NCBI GenBank assembly: GCA_004557505.1
Contig: SFGZ01000003.1
Location: 245,491 to 309,490, forward strand
Source of the DNA: Coriobacteriaceae bacterium
GTDB lineage: Bacteria > Actinomycetota > Coriobacteriia > Coriobacteriales > Atopobiaceae
Reading direction: 5' to 3'
Length of the DNA stretch: 64,000 nucleotides
Shown: positions 1-8,557 of the stretch, piece after piece
Numbering within the stretch: position 1 is the first letter of the stretch
Layout of the letters: each line of letters starts with the position of its first letter
Position numbers and translations under genes: made by a program
Notes under the pieces: generated by a model
Told to the model about the DNA's origin: nothing
The model's input: only the letters and a program-made list of their open reading frames with translations
Databases searched by the model: none

Positions 1-1
1 G

Positions 2-727
2 CTCGACTGGGTCGAAGCGCGCCCCAGCATCACCTCGCTTGCCGTGGTGCCGCTGGGCTACACGCGCTTCTCGCGCCGCTTCTCAAGGTCGTTCTCGGAC
101 GACCCCGAGGCCGCGAGGGCCGTGATCGGGCTCATCGAGCCCTACCAGGCGCGATCGAGGCGCGAGCTGGGCACCACGCGCTTCCAGCTCTCGGACGAGT
201 TCTACGTTGCCGCCAGCGTGGACGTGCCGCCGGCGGAGGCCTACGACGGCTACCCGCAGTACTACGACGGCATCGGCATGCTGCGGAGCTTCCTCGACGA
301 CTCGGCGGCGCTCGCGCGCGACCACGCCGCCGGCCTCGCCGCCTCCGAGGCCAGGCTCGCCCGGCGCGGCTCCTCCGTCCTCGTGGTGTGCGGCGAGGCG
401 GCGCAGGGCGCCATCTCGTTCCTCTGCGAGCTGTGGTCCCCCTCGGGCCGCGTGCGGGCATGCCCCATCCGCAACGACTACTTCGGCGGGGACGTCAACG
501 TCACGGGCCTCATCGTCTCCCAGGACCTCCTCGCCCAGCTGCCGGACGACCTCTCCGGGAGCGTCGTGGTCCTCCCGGAGGTCATGTTCAACTTCGACCA
601 CGTGACCCTTGACGGAGACACCCAGGGCCACATCGTCGCCGAGATCGCGCGGCGCGGAGGGGTGGCGGGCGTCGCCAGCGGGGGACCCGCGGGCATAGTC
701 TCCGCAGTAACGCAGAGTTTGGGGTGA
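2..727 (+). CDS. DUF512 / PDZ-radical-SAM-like protein, C-terminal part
   Basis: The reading frame is open from the window edge, so the start and N-terminal half are missing. The visible 241 residues match the DUF512 domain: a run like 'VVPLGYTRF', then an LIEPYQ segment, a 'DEFYVAASVDVPP' segment, 'GIGMLRSFLDD', and a C-terminal 'DLSGSVVVLPEVMF' segment. The family normally has an N-terminal PDZ-like domain and a radical-SAM-like region before DUF512. It commonly lies directly upstream of der and plsY, exactly as here. Its biochemical role is not established. An internal GTG at 44 could be read as a start, but the similarity continues upstream of it, so it is not the true start. Confidence 0.8.
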   Translation, partial: LDWVEARPSITSLAVVPLGYTRFSRRFSRSFSDDPEAARAVIGLIEPYQARSRRELGTTRFQLSDEFYVAASVDVPPAEAYDGYPQYYDGIGMLRSFLDDSAALARDHAAGLAASEARLARRGSSVLVVCGEAAQGAISFLCELWSPSGRVRACPIRNDYFGGDVNVTGLIVSQDLLAQLPDDLSGSVVVLPEVMFNFDHVTLDGDTQGHIVAEIARRGGVAGVASGGPAGIVSAVTQSLG

Positions 728-806
728 GAGCCACCGGCGACGAGGCACCCACGCGGTCGTGATAAGCTCAGGAGCGCTACCTGTTCCAAGAGAAAGCGAG
801 CACTCC

Positions 807-2135
807 ATGCCAAAGCCTGTCGTCGCCGTGGTCGGTCGGCCCAACGTCGGCAAGTCGACCCTTGTCAACCGCATCGTCCAGAGCCGCGACGCCATCGTAC
901 ACGAGAGCCGTGGCGTCACGCGCGACCGCTCCTACCACAGCGCGGACTGGAACGGCCGCGACTTCGTGATCATCGACACCGGCGGCATCGAGTCCGCCAA
1001 GTCGAAGGACGCCTTCTCGCCCCACATCCGCGAGCAGGCCATGATGGCCGCGCAGGAGGCCGACGCGATCATCTTTTTGGTGGACGGGTCGACCGGCGTC
1101 ACCGACGAGGACGAGGAGGTCGCGAAGATCCTGCGCCGCCAGGACAAGCCGGTCTTCCTCGTCGTCAACAAGAAGGACAACCCCGCGACCGAGAACGACA
1201 ACCTCTGGGACTTCTACGCCCTCGGCGTGGGGGAGCCCAGGCCGCTCTCCGCCGCCCATGGCTACGGCACGGGGGACCTCCTCGATGACGTGGTGGCGGC
1301 GCTTCCCATGGAGGGCGAGCGCGACGTGGACGAGGCCGAGCTCTCACTTGCCATCGTGGGGCGCCCCAACGTGGGCAAGTCATCGCTCGCCAACCGCCTC
1401 GCCGGGAAGAAGCGCTCCATCGTCTCTGACGTGGCCGGGACCACGCGCGACGCCATAGACACCATGATGGAGTGGCAGGGCCAGAGGATCCGCCTGGTCG
1501 ACACCGCGGGCATGCGCAAGAAGAGCCTGGTCCACGAGGACGTCGAGTACTACAGCATGGTCCGAGGACTTATGGCCATGGAGCGCGCGGACGTGTGCCT
1601 CCTTGTGGCGGACGCCACCGACGGCGTCACCGAGCAGGACCAGAAGGTCGCCAGCATGGCGGTCGACCGCGGCTGCGCCCTGGTGCTCTGCCTCAACAAG
1701 TGGGACCTCATCGAGACCGAGGCCCAGCGCGACCGCGTCGCCGCCTCCATCGACAAGCGCCTGCAGTTCGCCCCATGGATCCCCTGCGTGAACATCTCGG
1801 CGCTCACCGGCCGCGCCACCGACAAGGTTCTCCAGCTGGCGGTGGCCGCGGCCCAGGCCCGCGAGAGCCAGCTCCGCACCTCCCAGCTCAACAGCCTGCT
1901 CGAGGAGATTCGCGAGGGTGGCCACACGGTCTCTGACAAGGGCCGCCGCCTCAAGGTACACTACGCCACGCAGACGGGCTCCAAGCCCCCCGTCATCACC
2001 ATGTGGTGCAACGCGCCCGACCTCGTGGACGACAACTACAGGCGCTTTGTGGAGAACCGGCTCCGTGAGCGATTCGATCTTGTGGGCACGCCCATCCGCC
2101 TGCGCTTCCGCAAGAAGTCAGAGGGGGACAGATGA
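807..2135 (+). CDS. der: GTPase Der (EngA), ribosome assembly
   Basis: 442-residue tandem-domain GTPase needed for 50S ribosomal subunit maturation. Two complete G domains are visible. The first has GRPNVGKST at residues 10-18 and NKKD near 120. The second has GRPNVGKSS near 188, DTAGMRKK and NKWD near 298. A KH-like C-terminal domain follows and ends in basic residues. The length is normal for the family. I chose the ATG at 807 because the family begins MxKPxVAxVGRPNVGKS; the frame is open upstream to 759 but those residues are not conserved. The stop overlaps the plsY start by 4 bases, so translation of the two is probably coupled. Confidence 0.96.
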   Translation: MPKPVVAVVGRPNVGKSTLVNRIVQSRDAIVHESRGVTRDRSYHSADWNGRDFVIIDTGGIESAKSKDAFSPHIREQAMMAAQEADAIIFLVDGSTGVTDEDEEVAKILRRQDKPVFLVVNKKDNPATENDNLWDFYALGVGEPRPLSAAHGYGTGDLLDDVVAALPMEGERDVDEAELSLAIVGRPNVGKSSLANRLAGKKRSIVSDVAGTTRDAIDTMMEWQGQRIRLVDTAGMRKKSLVHEDVEYYSMVRGLMAMERADVCLLVADATDGVTEQDQKVASMAVDRGCALVLCLNKWDLIETEAQRDRVAASIDKRLQFAPWIPCVNISALTGRATDKVLQLAVAAAQARESQLRTSQLNSLLEEIREGGHTVSDKGRRLKVHYATQTGSKPPVITMWCNAPDLVDDNYRRFVENRLRERFDLVGTPIRLRFRKKSEGDR

Positions 2136-2791
2136 GACTCGCCATGCCCGCGCTCGTCGCCTGCGCGATCGCGTACTTTGTCTGCGGCATCCCGTTCGGC
2201 ATGCTCATAGCCCGCTCGCAGGGCGTCGACGTGCGACGCACGGGGTCTGGCAACATCGGCGCCACCAATGTGGGGCGCTCCGTCGGCGCGCGCGCGGCGG
2301 GCCTCACGCTGCTGCTCGACGCGGGCAAGGGCTGGCTCTGCACGGGGCTTGCGGCCTGGGCGTTCTCGAGCTTCTTCGTCGAGGCGAAGGCCCTTGCGCC
2401 CGGCCAGCCATTCGACTGGGCCCTCACCTGCGTCTACGGGGCGTGCGTGGCGGGCCATGTCTTCTCGCCGTACCTTGGGTTTTGCGGCGGCAAGGGCATC
2501 GCGGTGGGGTTCGGCGCCGCCTGTGGCCTCAACCCCTTGATAGCCGCCGGGCTTCTCGCCGTGTTTTTGGCCTTTGCGCTGCCCACGCGCTTTGTGTCCC
2601 TGGGAAGCACGTGCGCCGCGGTCTCGCTTGTCGCCTGGGCCGCCATCCTGGGCTACAGCCCCGCGGCGATAGCCCCCATGCTCGTCGTGGCCGCATGCGT
2701 CGTGTGGGCCCACCGCGGGAACATCCGCAAGCTCGCCCACCACGAGGAGAAGCGCTTCTCGTTCCATCACGGCGAGGGGAAGCCCGAGTGA
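2132..2791 (+). CDS. plsY: Acyl-phosphate glycerol-3-phosphate acyltransferase PlsY
   Basis: 219-residue integral membrane protein that makes lysophosphatidic acid from acyl-phosphate and glycerol-3-phosphate, the first step of phospholipid synthesis in most Gram-positive bacteria. The sequence shows several hydrophobic helices and the conserved loop motifs GSGNIGATNVGR (substrate loop), LLDAGKG and GGKGIAVGFG. It starts at ATG 2132 inside the end of der and ends overlapping the GTG of gpsA, the enzyme that supplies its substrate. This plsY-gpsA pairing is common. The call is secure from the three motifs. Confidence 0.96.
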   Translation: MRLAMPALVACAIAYFVCGIPFGMLIARSQGVDVRRTGSGNIGATNVGRSVGARAAGLTLLLDAGKGWLCTGLAAWAFSSFFVEAKALAPGQPFDWALTCVYGACVAGHVFSPYLGFCGGKGIAVGFGAACGLNPLIAAGLLAVFLAFALPTRFVSLGSTCAAVSLVAWAAILGYSPAAIAPMLVVAACVVWAHRGNIRKLAHHEEKRFSFHHGEGKPE

Positions 2792-3828
2792 GCCGCGTTG
2801 CCGTCATAGGGGCCGGCTCCTGGGGCACGGCCATGACCGGCCTGGCGGCCCCCTCCGTCGACGAGGTCGTGCTGTGGGCGCGCTCGCCGCGGGCCGCCGA
2901 GGCCATGAACCGCGACCGCAAAAACCCCAACCACCTCACGGGCTACGAGCTTGCGGCGAACGTCCGCGCCACGAGCGACCTTGCCGCCGCCGTGCGCGGC
3001 GCAGACGCGGCGATCATGGCCACGCCGTCGGCCTACCTCAGACAGACCTGCCGCAACCTGGCGCCGCACCTTCCCGAGGGCGCCCGCGTGCTCGTGCTCT
3101 CCAAGGGCATGGAGCAAGGGACGCACCTGCTCATGCACGAGGTGGTCGTCGAGGAGCTGGGCGGCCCCGGGCGCGTCGGCGCCCTCTCTGGCCCCAACCA
3201 CGCGGAGGAGATTTGCCGGGGCATGGTGTCCGCCGCGGTCGTGGCCTCTGAGGACCGCGCCACGAGAGGCTACTTCCAGCGCCTTCTCTCGGGCCCGGCC
3301 TTCAGGGCGTACCTCAGCGACGACGTGCGGGGCGTCGAGTGCTGCGGGGCCGTCAAGAACGTGGTGGCCATCGCCTGCGGCATCGCGAGCGGCATGGGGA
3401 TGGGCGACAACGCGCTCGCCGTCCTCATGACCCGCGGCATCGCGGAGATGGGCCGCGTCGTGGCCGCACTGGGCGGCAACCCCATGACGTGCATGGGGCT
3501 TGCCGGCATGGGAGACCTCGTGGTCACCTGCACGTCTGAGCACTCACGCAACAGGAGCTTTGGCCGCGCCCTCGTGGCGGGCGAGACGCTCGAGGGATAC
3601 CAGGCGCGCACGCATATGGTGGTCGAGGGCGCGCCGGCCTCGGAGTCGGTCCTCGAGCTTGCGCGGGAGCGCGCCATCGAGGTGCCCATCACGGCCAGCG
3701 TACACGCCGTGCTCTTCGAGGGATGTCCCATCGACGATGCCATGGAGGGGCTCCTCACGCGCGTGCCACGCACGGAGTTCTATGGTATGGAGGAGAGAGA
3801 CCCGGCGACAAAGGAGACGAGATGCTAG
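2788..3828 (+). CDS. gpsA: Glycerol-3-phosphate dehydrogenase [NAD(P)+]
   Basis: 346 residues. Reduces dihydroxyacetone phosphate to sn-glycerol-3-phosphate for membrane lipid synthesis. The N-terminal Rossmann motif GAGSWGTA is at residues 8-15. The conserved GPNHAEEI segment, the catalytic-lysine segment VKNVVAIACGI, and GLAGMGDLVVTCTS in the C-terminal domain are all present. The start is GTG at 2788, overlapping the plsY stop as GTGA; the long open frame upstream belongs to another frame's shadow. Immediate coupling to plsY fits its role as substrate supplier. Confidence 0.95.
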   Translation: MSRVAVIGAGSWGTAMTGLAAPSVDEVVLWARSPRAAEAMNRDRKNPNHLTGYELAANVRATSDLAAAVRGADAAIMATPSAYLRQTCRNLAPHLPEGARVLVLSKGMEQGTHLLMHEVVVEELGGPGRVGALSGPNHAEEICRGMVSAAVVASEDRATRGYFQRLLSGPAFRAYLSDDVRGVECCGAVKNVVAIACGIASGMGMGDNALAVLMTRGIAEMGRVVAALGGNPMTCMGLAGMGDLVVTCTSEHSRNRSFGRALVAGETLEGYQARTHMVVEGAPASESVLELARERAIEVPITASVHAVLFEGCPIDDAMEGLLTRVPRTEFYGMEERDPATKETRC

Positions 3829-4502
3829 AGTCCGGCGTTCAGGTTGCACCTTCCATTCTCTCTGCGGACCTGGGGCGTCTTGCGGACGAGCTCGCATCCA
3901 TAGGGGGTGCCAGCTACGTACACTTCGACGTGATGGACGGCCACTTCGTCCCCAACCTCACCTTTGGCCCCGGCGTGCTGGCCGCGGTGAAGGGGGCGAC
4001 GCGGGTTCCCGTCGACGCCCATCTCATGGTTTCGAACCCCGACCAGATGGTCCCCGCCTACCTCGACGCCGGTGCCGACGTCGTGACCTTTCACTATGAG
4101 GCCACCGCCCACGCCAGCCGCCTCGCCAGCCTCATCCGCGAGGGGGGCGCCAAGGTCGGCATCGCCATCAACCCGGGCACGCCCGTCTCGGCCCTCGACG
4201 CCATCATCGAGGACGTCGACCTCGTGCTCGTGATGACGGTGAACCCCGGCTTTGGCGGCCAGAAGTTCATCCCCGGGTCGCTGCGCAAGCTCCGCCAGCT
4301 CAAGGCCATGTGCGACGAGCGCCGCGTGAGCCCCATCGTCGAGGTGGACGGCGGCATCTCCCCGGCCACGGCGGCGGACGTCTGCGCTGCCGGCGCGCGT
4401 CTGCTCGTGGCCGGCAGCGCCGTCTTCGGCAAGCCCGACCGCGCGGATGCCATCCGAAAGATTGCCGAGGCCGGCGAGGCCGGACGTGCGAGGAGAGCGT
4501 GA
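3822..4502 (+). CDS. rpe: Ribulose-phosphate 3-epimerase
   Basis: 226-residue TIM-barrel enzyme that interconverts ribulose-5-phosphate and xylulose-5-phosphate in the pentose phosphate pathway. The N-terminal APSILSADLGRL, metal-binding HFDVMDGHFVPNLTFGP, AHLMV, MTVNPGFGGQKF, and EVDGGI phosphate-binding segments are all visible. The ATG at 3822 overlaps the gpsA stop and is preceded by a good ribosome-binding site (AAGGAG at 3811). The full family length is present. Its place in a lipid-precursor run looks like housekeeping clustering, not a pathway link. Confidence 0.95.
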   Translation: MLESGVQVAPSILSADLGRLADELASIGGASYVHFDVMDGHFVPNLTFGPGVLAAVKGATRVPVDAHLMVSNPDQMVPAYLDAGADVVTFHYEATAHASRLASLIREGGAKVGIAINPGTPVSALDAIIEDVDLVLVMTVNPGFGGQKFIPGSLRKLRQLKAMCDERRVSPIVEVDGGISPATAADVCAAGARLLVAGSAVFGKPDRADAIRKIAEAGEAGRARRA

Positions 4503-5689
4503 GAGGCGTGTACAGACGCACAATCGTATACCTCGACTATGCGGCCAGCGCGCCTGCGCGCGAGGAGTCCCGTGCCGCAGAGCGCGCATACGAGGAGTCG
4601 CCCATCGCCGGCGCCAACCCCAACTCGCTCCACACCCCCGGTCGCGAGGCGGCCCGCGCGCTCGACGGCGCGCGCCGCGACATCGCCTGCTGCGTGGGCG
4701 GCGGCTTCAGGCCTCCCGACGTCGTCTTCACGTCAGGGGGCACCGAGTCGAACAACCTCGCGCTCATCGGCCTCTCCTGCGGCGCGCGCCAGCGCGACCG
4801 CACGCGCACCCGCGTGGTCCTCTCCTCCATCGAGCACGACTCGGAGCTGGACGTGGCAGGCGCCCTCCGAGACCGCGGCTTCGAGGTGACCCTCGTGAGG
4901 CCGGGCAGGGATGGCGTGGTCTCTCGTGCCGCGCTCGAGGGGGAGCTTGGCCCGGACTGCGCGCTTGTCTCGGTCATGAGCGCCAACAACGAGACGGGCG
5001 TGGTCCAGCCCGTGGCGGGGCTGGCCGCCGCGGCGCATGCGGCGGGGGCCCTCTTCCACACCGATGCCGTGCAGGCTTTCGGGCGCATCCCGCTTGACGT
5101 CGCCCAGGCGGACGCGGTGAGCCTCGCCTCCCACAAGATCGGTGGGCCCGTGGGTGCGGGCGCGCTCCTCGTCCGCGGGAGGGTCCCCTTGGCCCCGCAG
5201 TCCTTCGGCGGCGGGCAGGAGGCCGGGAGGCGCGCAGGGACGCAGGACGTGCGGGGCGCCCTGGCCTTCGCGGCGGCCGCGCGGGCATGCTGTGGCGGCC
5301 TCGACGCCGCGCGTGCCGTGGTCTCCGCGCGGGCCAACAGGCTCTACCGGCGCATCTGCGCCGAAGGCACGGGCATAGTCCCCACCACCACGGCCGTGGT
5401 CGACGAGGGGCGCCTCCCCGGCCTGGTAAGCGTGATGGTGCCCGGCCTTGACTCGCAGTCCCTCGTCCTCGGCCTCGACGAGCGCGGCTTTGCCGTCTCC
5501 GCCGGCTCCGCCTGCTCGTCCGGCTCCCTCGGCGCGAGCCACGTGCTCACGGCCATGGGCATCGGGCGCGACCGGGCGCTCGGGGCGCTGCGCGTCTCCT
5601 TCGACGAGCGCGTGGCAGAGGGGGACCTCGACGCCTTTGCCACGCAGCTCGTCTCGCTCGTCGCGCAGATGACGTCGCGCCATGCCTAA
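4499..5689 (+). CDS. Cysteine desulfurase (NifS/IscS-type, class V aminotransferase)
   Basis: 396-residue PLP enzyme that removes sulfur from cysteine for Fe-S clusters or thiolated tRNA. Visible features: N-terminal YLDYAASAP, the cofactor region TSGGTESNNLAL, MSANNETGV, HTDAVQAFG, the PLP-lysine segment SHKIGGPVG, and the sulfur-carrying cysteine in GSACSSGS. GTG 4499 overlaps the rpe stop and has AGGAG just upstream at 4491. No scaffold (iscU) or tRNA thiolase (thiI/mnmA) gene is adjacent, so the sulfur acceptor cannot be read from context. The IscS versus NifS subgroup is not resolved. Confidence 0.92.
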   Translation: MRGVYRRTIVYLDYAASAPAREESRAAERAYEESPIAGANPNSLHTPGREAARALDGARRDIACCVGGGFRPPDVVFTSGGTESNNLALIGLSCGARQRDRTRTRVVLSSIEHDSELDVAGALRDRGFEVTLVRPGRDGVVSRAALEGELGPDCALVSVMSANNETGVVQPVAGLAAAAHAAGALFHTDAVQAFGRIPLDVAQADAVSLASHKIGGPVGAGALLVRGRVPLAPQSFGGGQEAGRRAGTQDVRGALAFAAAARACCGGLDAARAVVSARANRLYRRICAEGTGIVPTTTAVVDEGRLPGLVSVMVPGLDSQSLVLGLDERGFAVSAGSACSSGSLGASHVLTAMGIGRDRALGALRVSFDERVAEGDLDAFATQLVSLVAQMTSRHA

Positions 5690-5727
5690 CCCCGCACCGC
5701 ATACCCACCAAGGAAGGTGAGAGTCTC

Positions 5728-6462
5728 ATGACAGAAGCACAGGCGCTCGTCCGGCTCCAGGAGATCGACCTCGACATGCTGCGCCTCGCATCGACGCTGG
5801 CCGCCATGCCGCAGCAGAAGAAGATGCAGGCCATAGCCCGCGCGCGCCGCAAGGTGCAAGGCGAGCTCACCAAGATCTTCGCCCAGCGCAAGGACCTTGA
5901 GACCTACGTGTCGGAGAACCAGGAGGACCTCGAGCATTACCGCGCCCGCACCGAGGAGGTGAGGGCCGAGGCGTCCTCGGGGAGCCACGGGTACCGCCAG
6001 ATCCAGGACTACGAGGCGCACCTCACGGGCCTCGCCAAGAAGATCGAGAAGCTCGAGCACAACCGCGCCCGGCTCGACGAGGAGCTCGAGAGGGTCAGGC
6101 GCGCCGAGGGCAACGCCAGCCTCACGCTCGAGCGCCTCGACGAGGAGGACGCGGCCCAAAAGAAGTCGTTCGAGACGGACGGCGCCCAGATCAGGCGCAG
6201 GATCGTCGAGCTCGACGAGGAGCGCAAGGCCGTGGTCGCGCAGGTCTCGGCCGAGCACATGAGCGCCTACGAGGACTCCCACAAGCGCTTCAAGGGCCTT
6301 GCCGTCGAGAGGCTCGTGGGCAACGTGCCATCGGTCTGCCGCGTCAAGCTTCAGCCGGCCGCGTTCCACGACCTCACGCACGGCGATGACGTTGCCGAGT
6401 GCCCCTATTGCCACCGCATCCTCATCGTGGACGACCCCTATGCGGAGGGGGGGCGCAAGTGA
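5728..6462 (+). CDS. Coiled-coil protein with C-terminal zinc-ribbon-like domain
   Basis: 244 residues. About residues 15-170 are a long heptad-rich, Glu/Lys/Arg-rich coiled coil, including the 'YRQIQDYEAHL' segment typical of the 'C4-type zinc ribbon domain' family (DUF164). The C-terminus has the second zinc knuckle CPYCH, but where the family has a first CxxC pair this protein reads PSVC, so one of four expected cysteines is absent. Function in the family is unknown; a nucleic-acid or protein-binding role is usually assumed. A good ribosome-binding site (AAGGAAGG) precedes ATG 5728. The stop overlaps the coaBC start as GTGA. Confidence 0.85.
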   Translation: MTEAQALVRLQEIDLDMLRLASTLAAMPQQKKMQAIARARRKVQGELTKIFAQRKDLETYVSENQEDLEHYRARTEEVRAEASSGSHGYRQIQDYEAHLTGLAKKIEKLEHNRARLDEELERVRRAEGNASLTLERLDEEDAAQKKSFETDGAQIRRRIVELDEERKAVVAQVSAEHMSAYEDSHKRFKGLAVERLVGNVPSVCRVKLQPAAFHDLTHGDDVAECPYCHRILIVDDPYAEGGRK

Positions 6463-7694
6463 GCGAGGCCAAGCCCAGGGCCGCGGGGCCCGTGACGCCA
6501 CACGTGGTCCTTGCCGTCACGGGCGGCATCGCCGCCTACAAGGCCGTCGAGGTCATGCGAGGCCTCCAGCACGCTGGCTGCGACGTGCGCGTGACCATGA
6601 CGGCAGACGCTGCGCGCTTCGTGGGCGCGCCCACCTTCGAGGCGCTCTCGGGCCATCCCGTGGCGGATGACCTCTACGCCTACCCGGAGTCTCCCATCCC
6701 GCACGTCTTCCTCGCCGACTGGGCCGACCTCGTGCTCGTCGTCCCCGCGACGGCAAACGCCCTGGCCAAGATGGCGGCAGGGATTGGCGACGACTGCCTC
6801 TCCACCACGCTGCTCGCGGCGCACCGCCCGCCTCTCGTGGCGGCGGCCATGAACGTCCACATGTGGCGGAACCCGGCCACGCAGGCAAACGTTGCCACGC
6901 TCCGAAGGCGCGGCGTCCCCTTCGTGATGCCGCAGACGGGCCTTCTCGCCTGCGGGGACGTGGGCGAGGGCAAGCTCGCCGAGGTCTCCGACATCGTGGC
7001 GGCCGCCCTCGACGCCCTCTCGCCCGTCGACCAGGACATGGCGGCCACGAGGCTCGTCGTGACGTCCGGCCCCACGCACGAGGCCATCGACCCGGTGCGC
7101 TACATCGCGAACGCCTCCACGGGAAAGATGGGCCATGCCATCGCCCGCGAGGCGGCGCGCCGCGGCGCCGCGGTCACGCTGGTGTCGGGCCCGGTCTCCC
7201 TCCCAGCGCCCCGAGGCGTCGACGTGGTGCGGGTGGTCTCCTCCGCCGAGATGCGCGCTGCGACGCTTGCCGCCTTCGAGCGTGCGGACGCGGCCGTCTG
7301 CGCCGCGGCCGTGGCAGACTACACGCCCGCCTCGCCCGCGCGCCACAAACTCAAGAAGGGCGCGGACGACCTTGCCACGCTGCGTCTCGTTGAGACCGCG
7401 GACATCCTGGCCGAGCTCTCGCGCGCCAAGGGCGACCGCGTGGTGGTGGGCTTTGCCGCCGAGACGGACAGCCTTCTGGAAAACGCCCGTGCCAAGCTCG
7501 AGCGCAAGGGCTGCGACCTCATCGTGGCAAACGACGTGTCGCGCGCGGACTCCACGTTTGGCGCGGACACGAGCCGCGTCGCCTTCGTGTGGCCAGACCG
7601 CACCGAGCAGCTTGGCACGCTCCCGCTCGGCCAGGTGGCCACGGCCATCTGCGACCGCGTTGCCGCGCTCGTGACAGCAGGGGAGGGCGCATGA
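6459..7694 (+). CDS. coaBC: Bifunctional CoaBC (PPC synthetase / decarboxylase)
   Basis: 411 residues. Two steps of coenzyme A synthesis: CoaB joins 4'-phosphopantothenate to cysteine and CoaC decarboxylates the product. The N-terminal flavoprotein domain shows TGGIAAYK, the active-site region PIPHVFLADWAD, PATANALAKMA, the AAAMNVHMW substrate clamp and CGDVGEGKL. The C-terminal synthetase domain (from about residue 190) shows VTSGPTHEAIDPVRYI, N(A)STGKMG, and IVANDVS. GTG 6459 overlaps the preceding stop. The length matches the bifunctional form. Confidence 0.95.
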   Translation: MSEAKPRAAGPVTPHVVLAVTGGIAAYKAVEVMRGLQHAGCDVRVTMTADAARFVGAPTFEALSGHPVADDLYAYPESPIPHVFLADWADLVLVVPATANALAKMAAGIGDDCLSTTLLAAHRPPLVAAAMNVHMWRNPATQANVATLRRRGVPFVMPQTGLLACGDVGEGKLAEVSDIVAAALDALSPVDQDMAATRLVVTSGPTHEAIDPVRYIANASTGKMGHAIAREAARRGAAVTLVSGPVSLPAPRGVDVVRVVSSAEMRAATLAAFERADAAVCAAAVADYTPASPARHKLKKGADDLATLRLVETADILAELSRAKGDRVVVGFAAETDSLLENARAKLERKGCDLIVANDVSRADSTFGADTSRVAFVWPDRTEQLGTLPLGQVATAICDRVAALVTAGEGA

Positions 7695-8557
7695 GCGAGG
7701 TGCGCCACGGAGAGCTGACCATAGGCTGCCACCTCTCGATTGCAGGAGGGTTCGCGCAGATGGGCCGGACCGCCCTCGGCATCGGGGCCAACACCTTCGC
7801 GTTCTTCACGAGGAGTCCCCGCGGTGGTCGGGCCAAGACGCCGGCGCCAGACGACATCGCAGAACTCCTTAGCATCCTCGCTGAGAACCACTTTGGGCGC
7901 CTCGTCGCGCACGCGCCGTACACCATGAACCTCTGCTCGGCAAAGGAGCGGACGGTCGAGTTCGCGCGAGAGGCCATGGCACAAGACCTCCGGCTCATGG
8001 AGGAGCTGCCGGGCAACTACTACAACTTCCACCCGGGAAGCCACGTTGGCCAGGGCGTCGACGAGGGCATACGCCTCATCTGCGAGGGGCTTGATGAGGT
8101 GCTTGTACGCGGGCAGAGGACCACCGTCCTCTTGGAGACCATGGCCGGCAAGGGCTCCGAGGTCGGCTCGCGCTTCGAGGAGCTGGCGCGCATCATCGAG
8201 GGCACCCGCGAGGGCGACCTTCTCGGCGTGTGCCTGGACACCTGCCACCTGTCAGACGCGGGCTACGACATCGCCGGCGACCTCGACGCCGTGCTCGACG
8301 AGTTCGACCGCGCCATCGGGCTCGATCGCCTGAGGGCCCTGCACGTGAACGACTCGAAGAACCCCCTGGGCTCGCACAAGGACCGCCACGAGAGGATCGG
8401 CCAGGGCACGCTCGGCCTCTCCACCTTCGAGGCGGTGGTGACGAACCCGCGCCTGCGCGCCCTGCCGATGATCCTCGAGACGCCCAACGAACTCGATGGC
8501 TACGCACGGGAGATCTCGCTTCTCAGGGGGCTCGCCCGAGGGGATGGGAATAACTGA
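7691..8557 (+). CDS. nfo: Endonuclease IV (AP endonuclease)
   Basis: 288-residue TIM-barrel zinc enzyme that cuts DNA 5' of abasic sites in base-excision repair. The metal-ligand motifs are in order: HAPYTMNL, NFHPGSHVG, LETMAGKG, CLDTCHLSDAGYD, LHVNDSK, DRHERIGQGTLG and ILETPNE. The ATG at 7691 lies inside the end of coaBC (ATGA overlap). The stop overlaps the next ATG by one base (TGATG). The catalytic set is complete. Confidence 0.95.
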   Translation: MSEVRHGELTIGCHLSIAGGFAQMGRTALGIGANTFAFFTRSPRGGRAKTPAPDDIAELLSILAENHFGRLVAHAPYTMNLCSAKERTVEFAREAMAQDLRLMEELPGNYYNFHPGSHVGQGVDEGIRLICEGLDEVLVRGQRTTVLLETMAGKGSEVGSRFEELARIIEGTREGDLLGVCLDTCHLSDAGYDIAGDLDAVLDEFDRAIGLDRLRALHVNDSKNPLGSHKDRHERIGQGTLGLSTFEAVVTNPRLRALPMILETPNELDGYAREISLLRGLARGDGNN

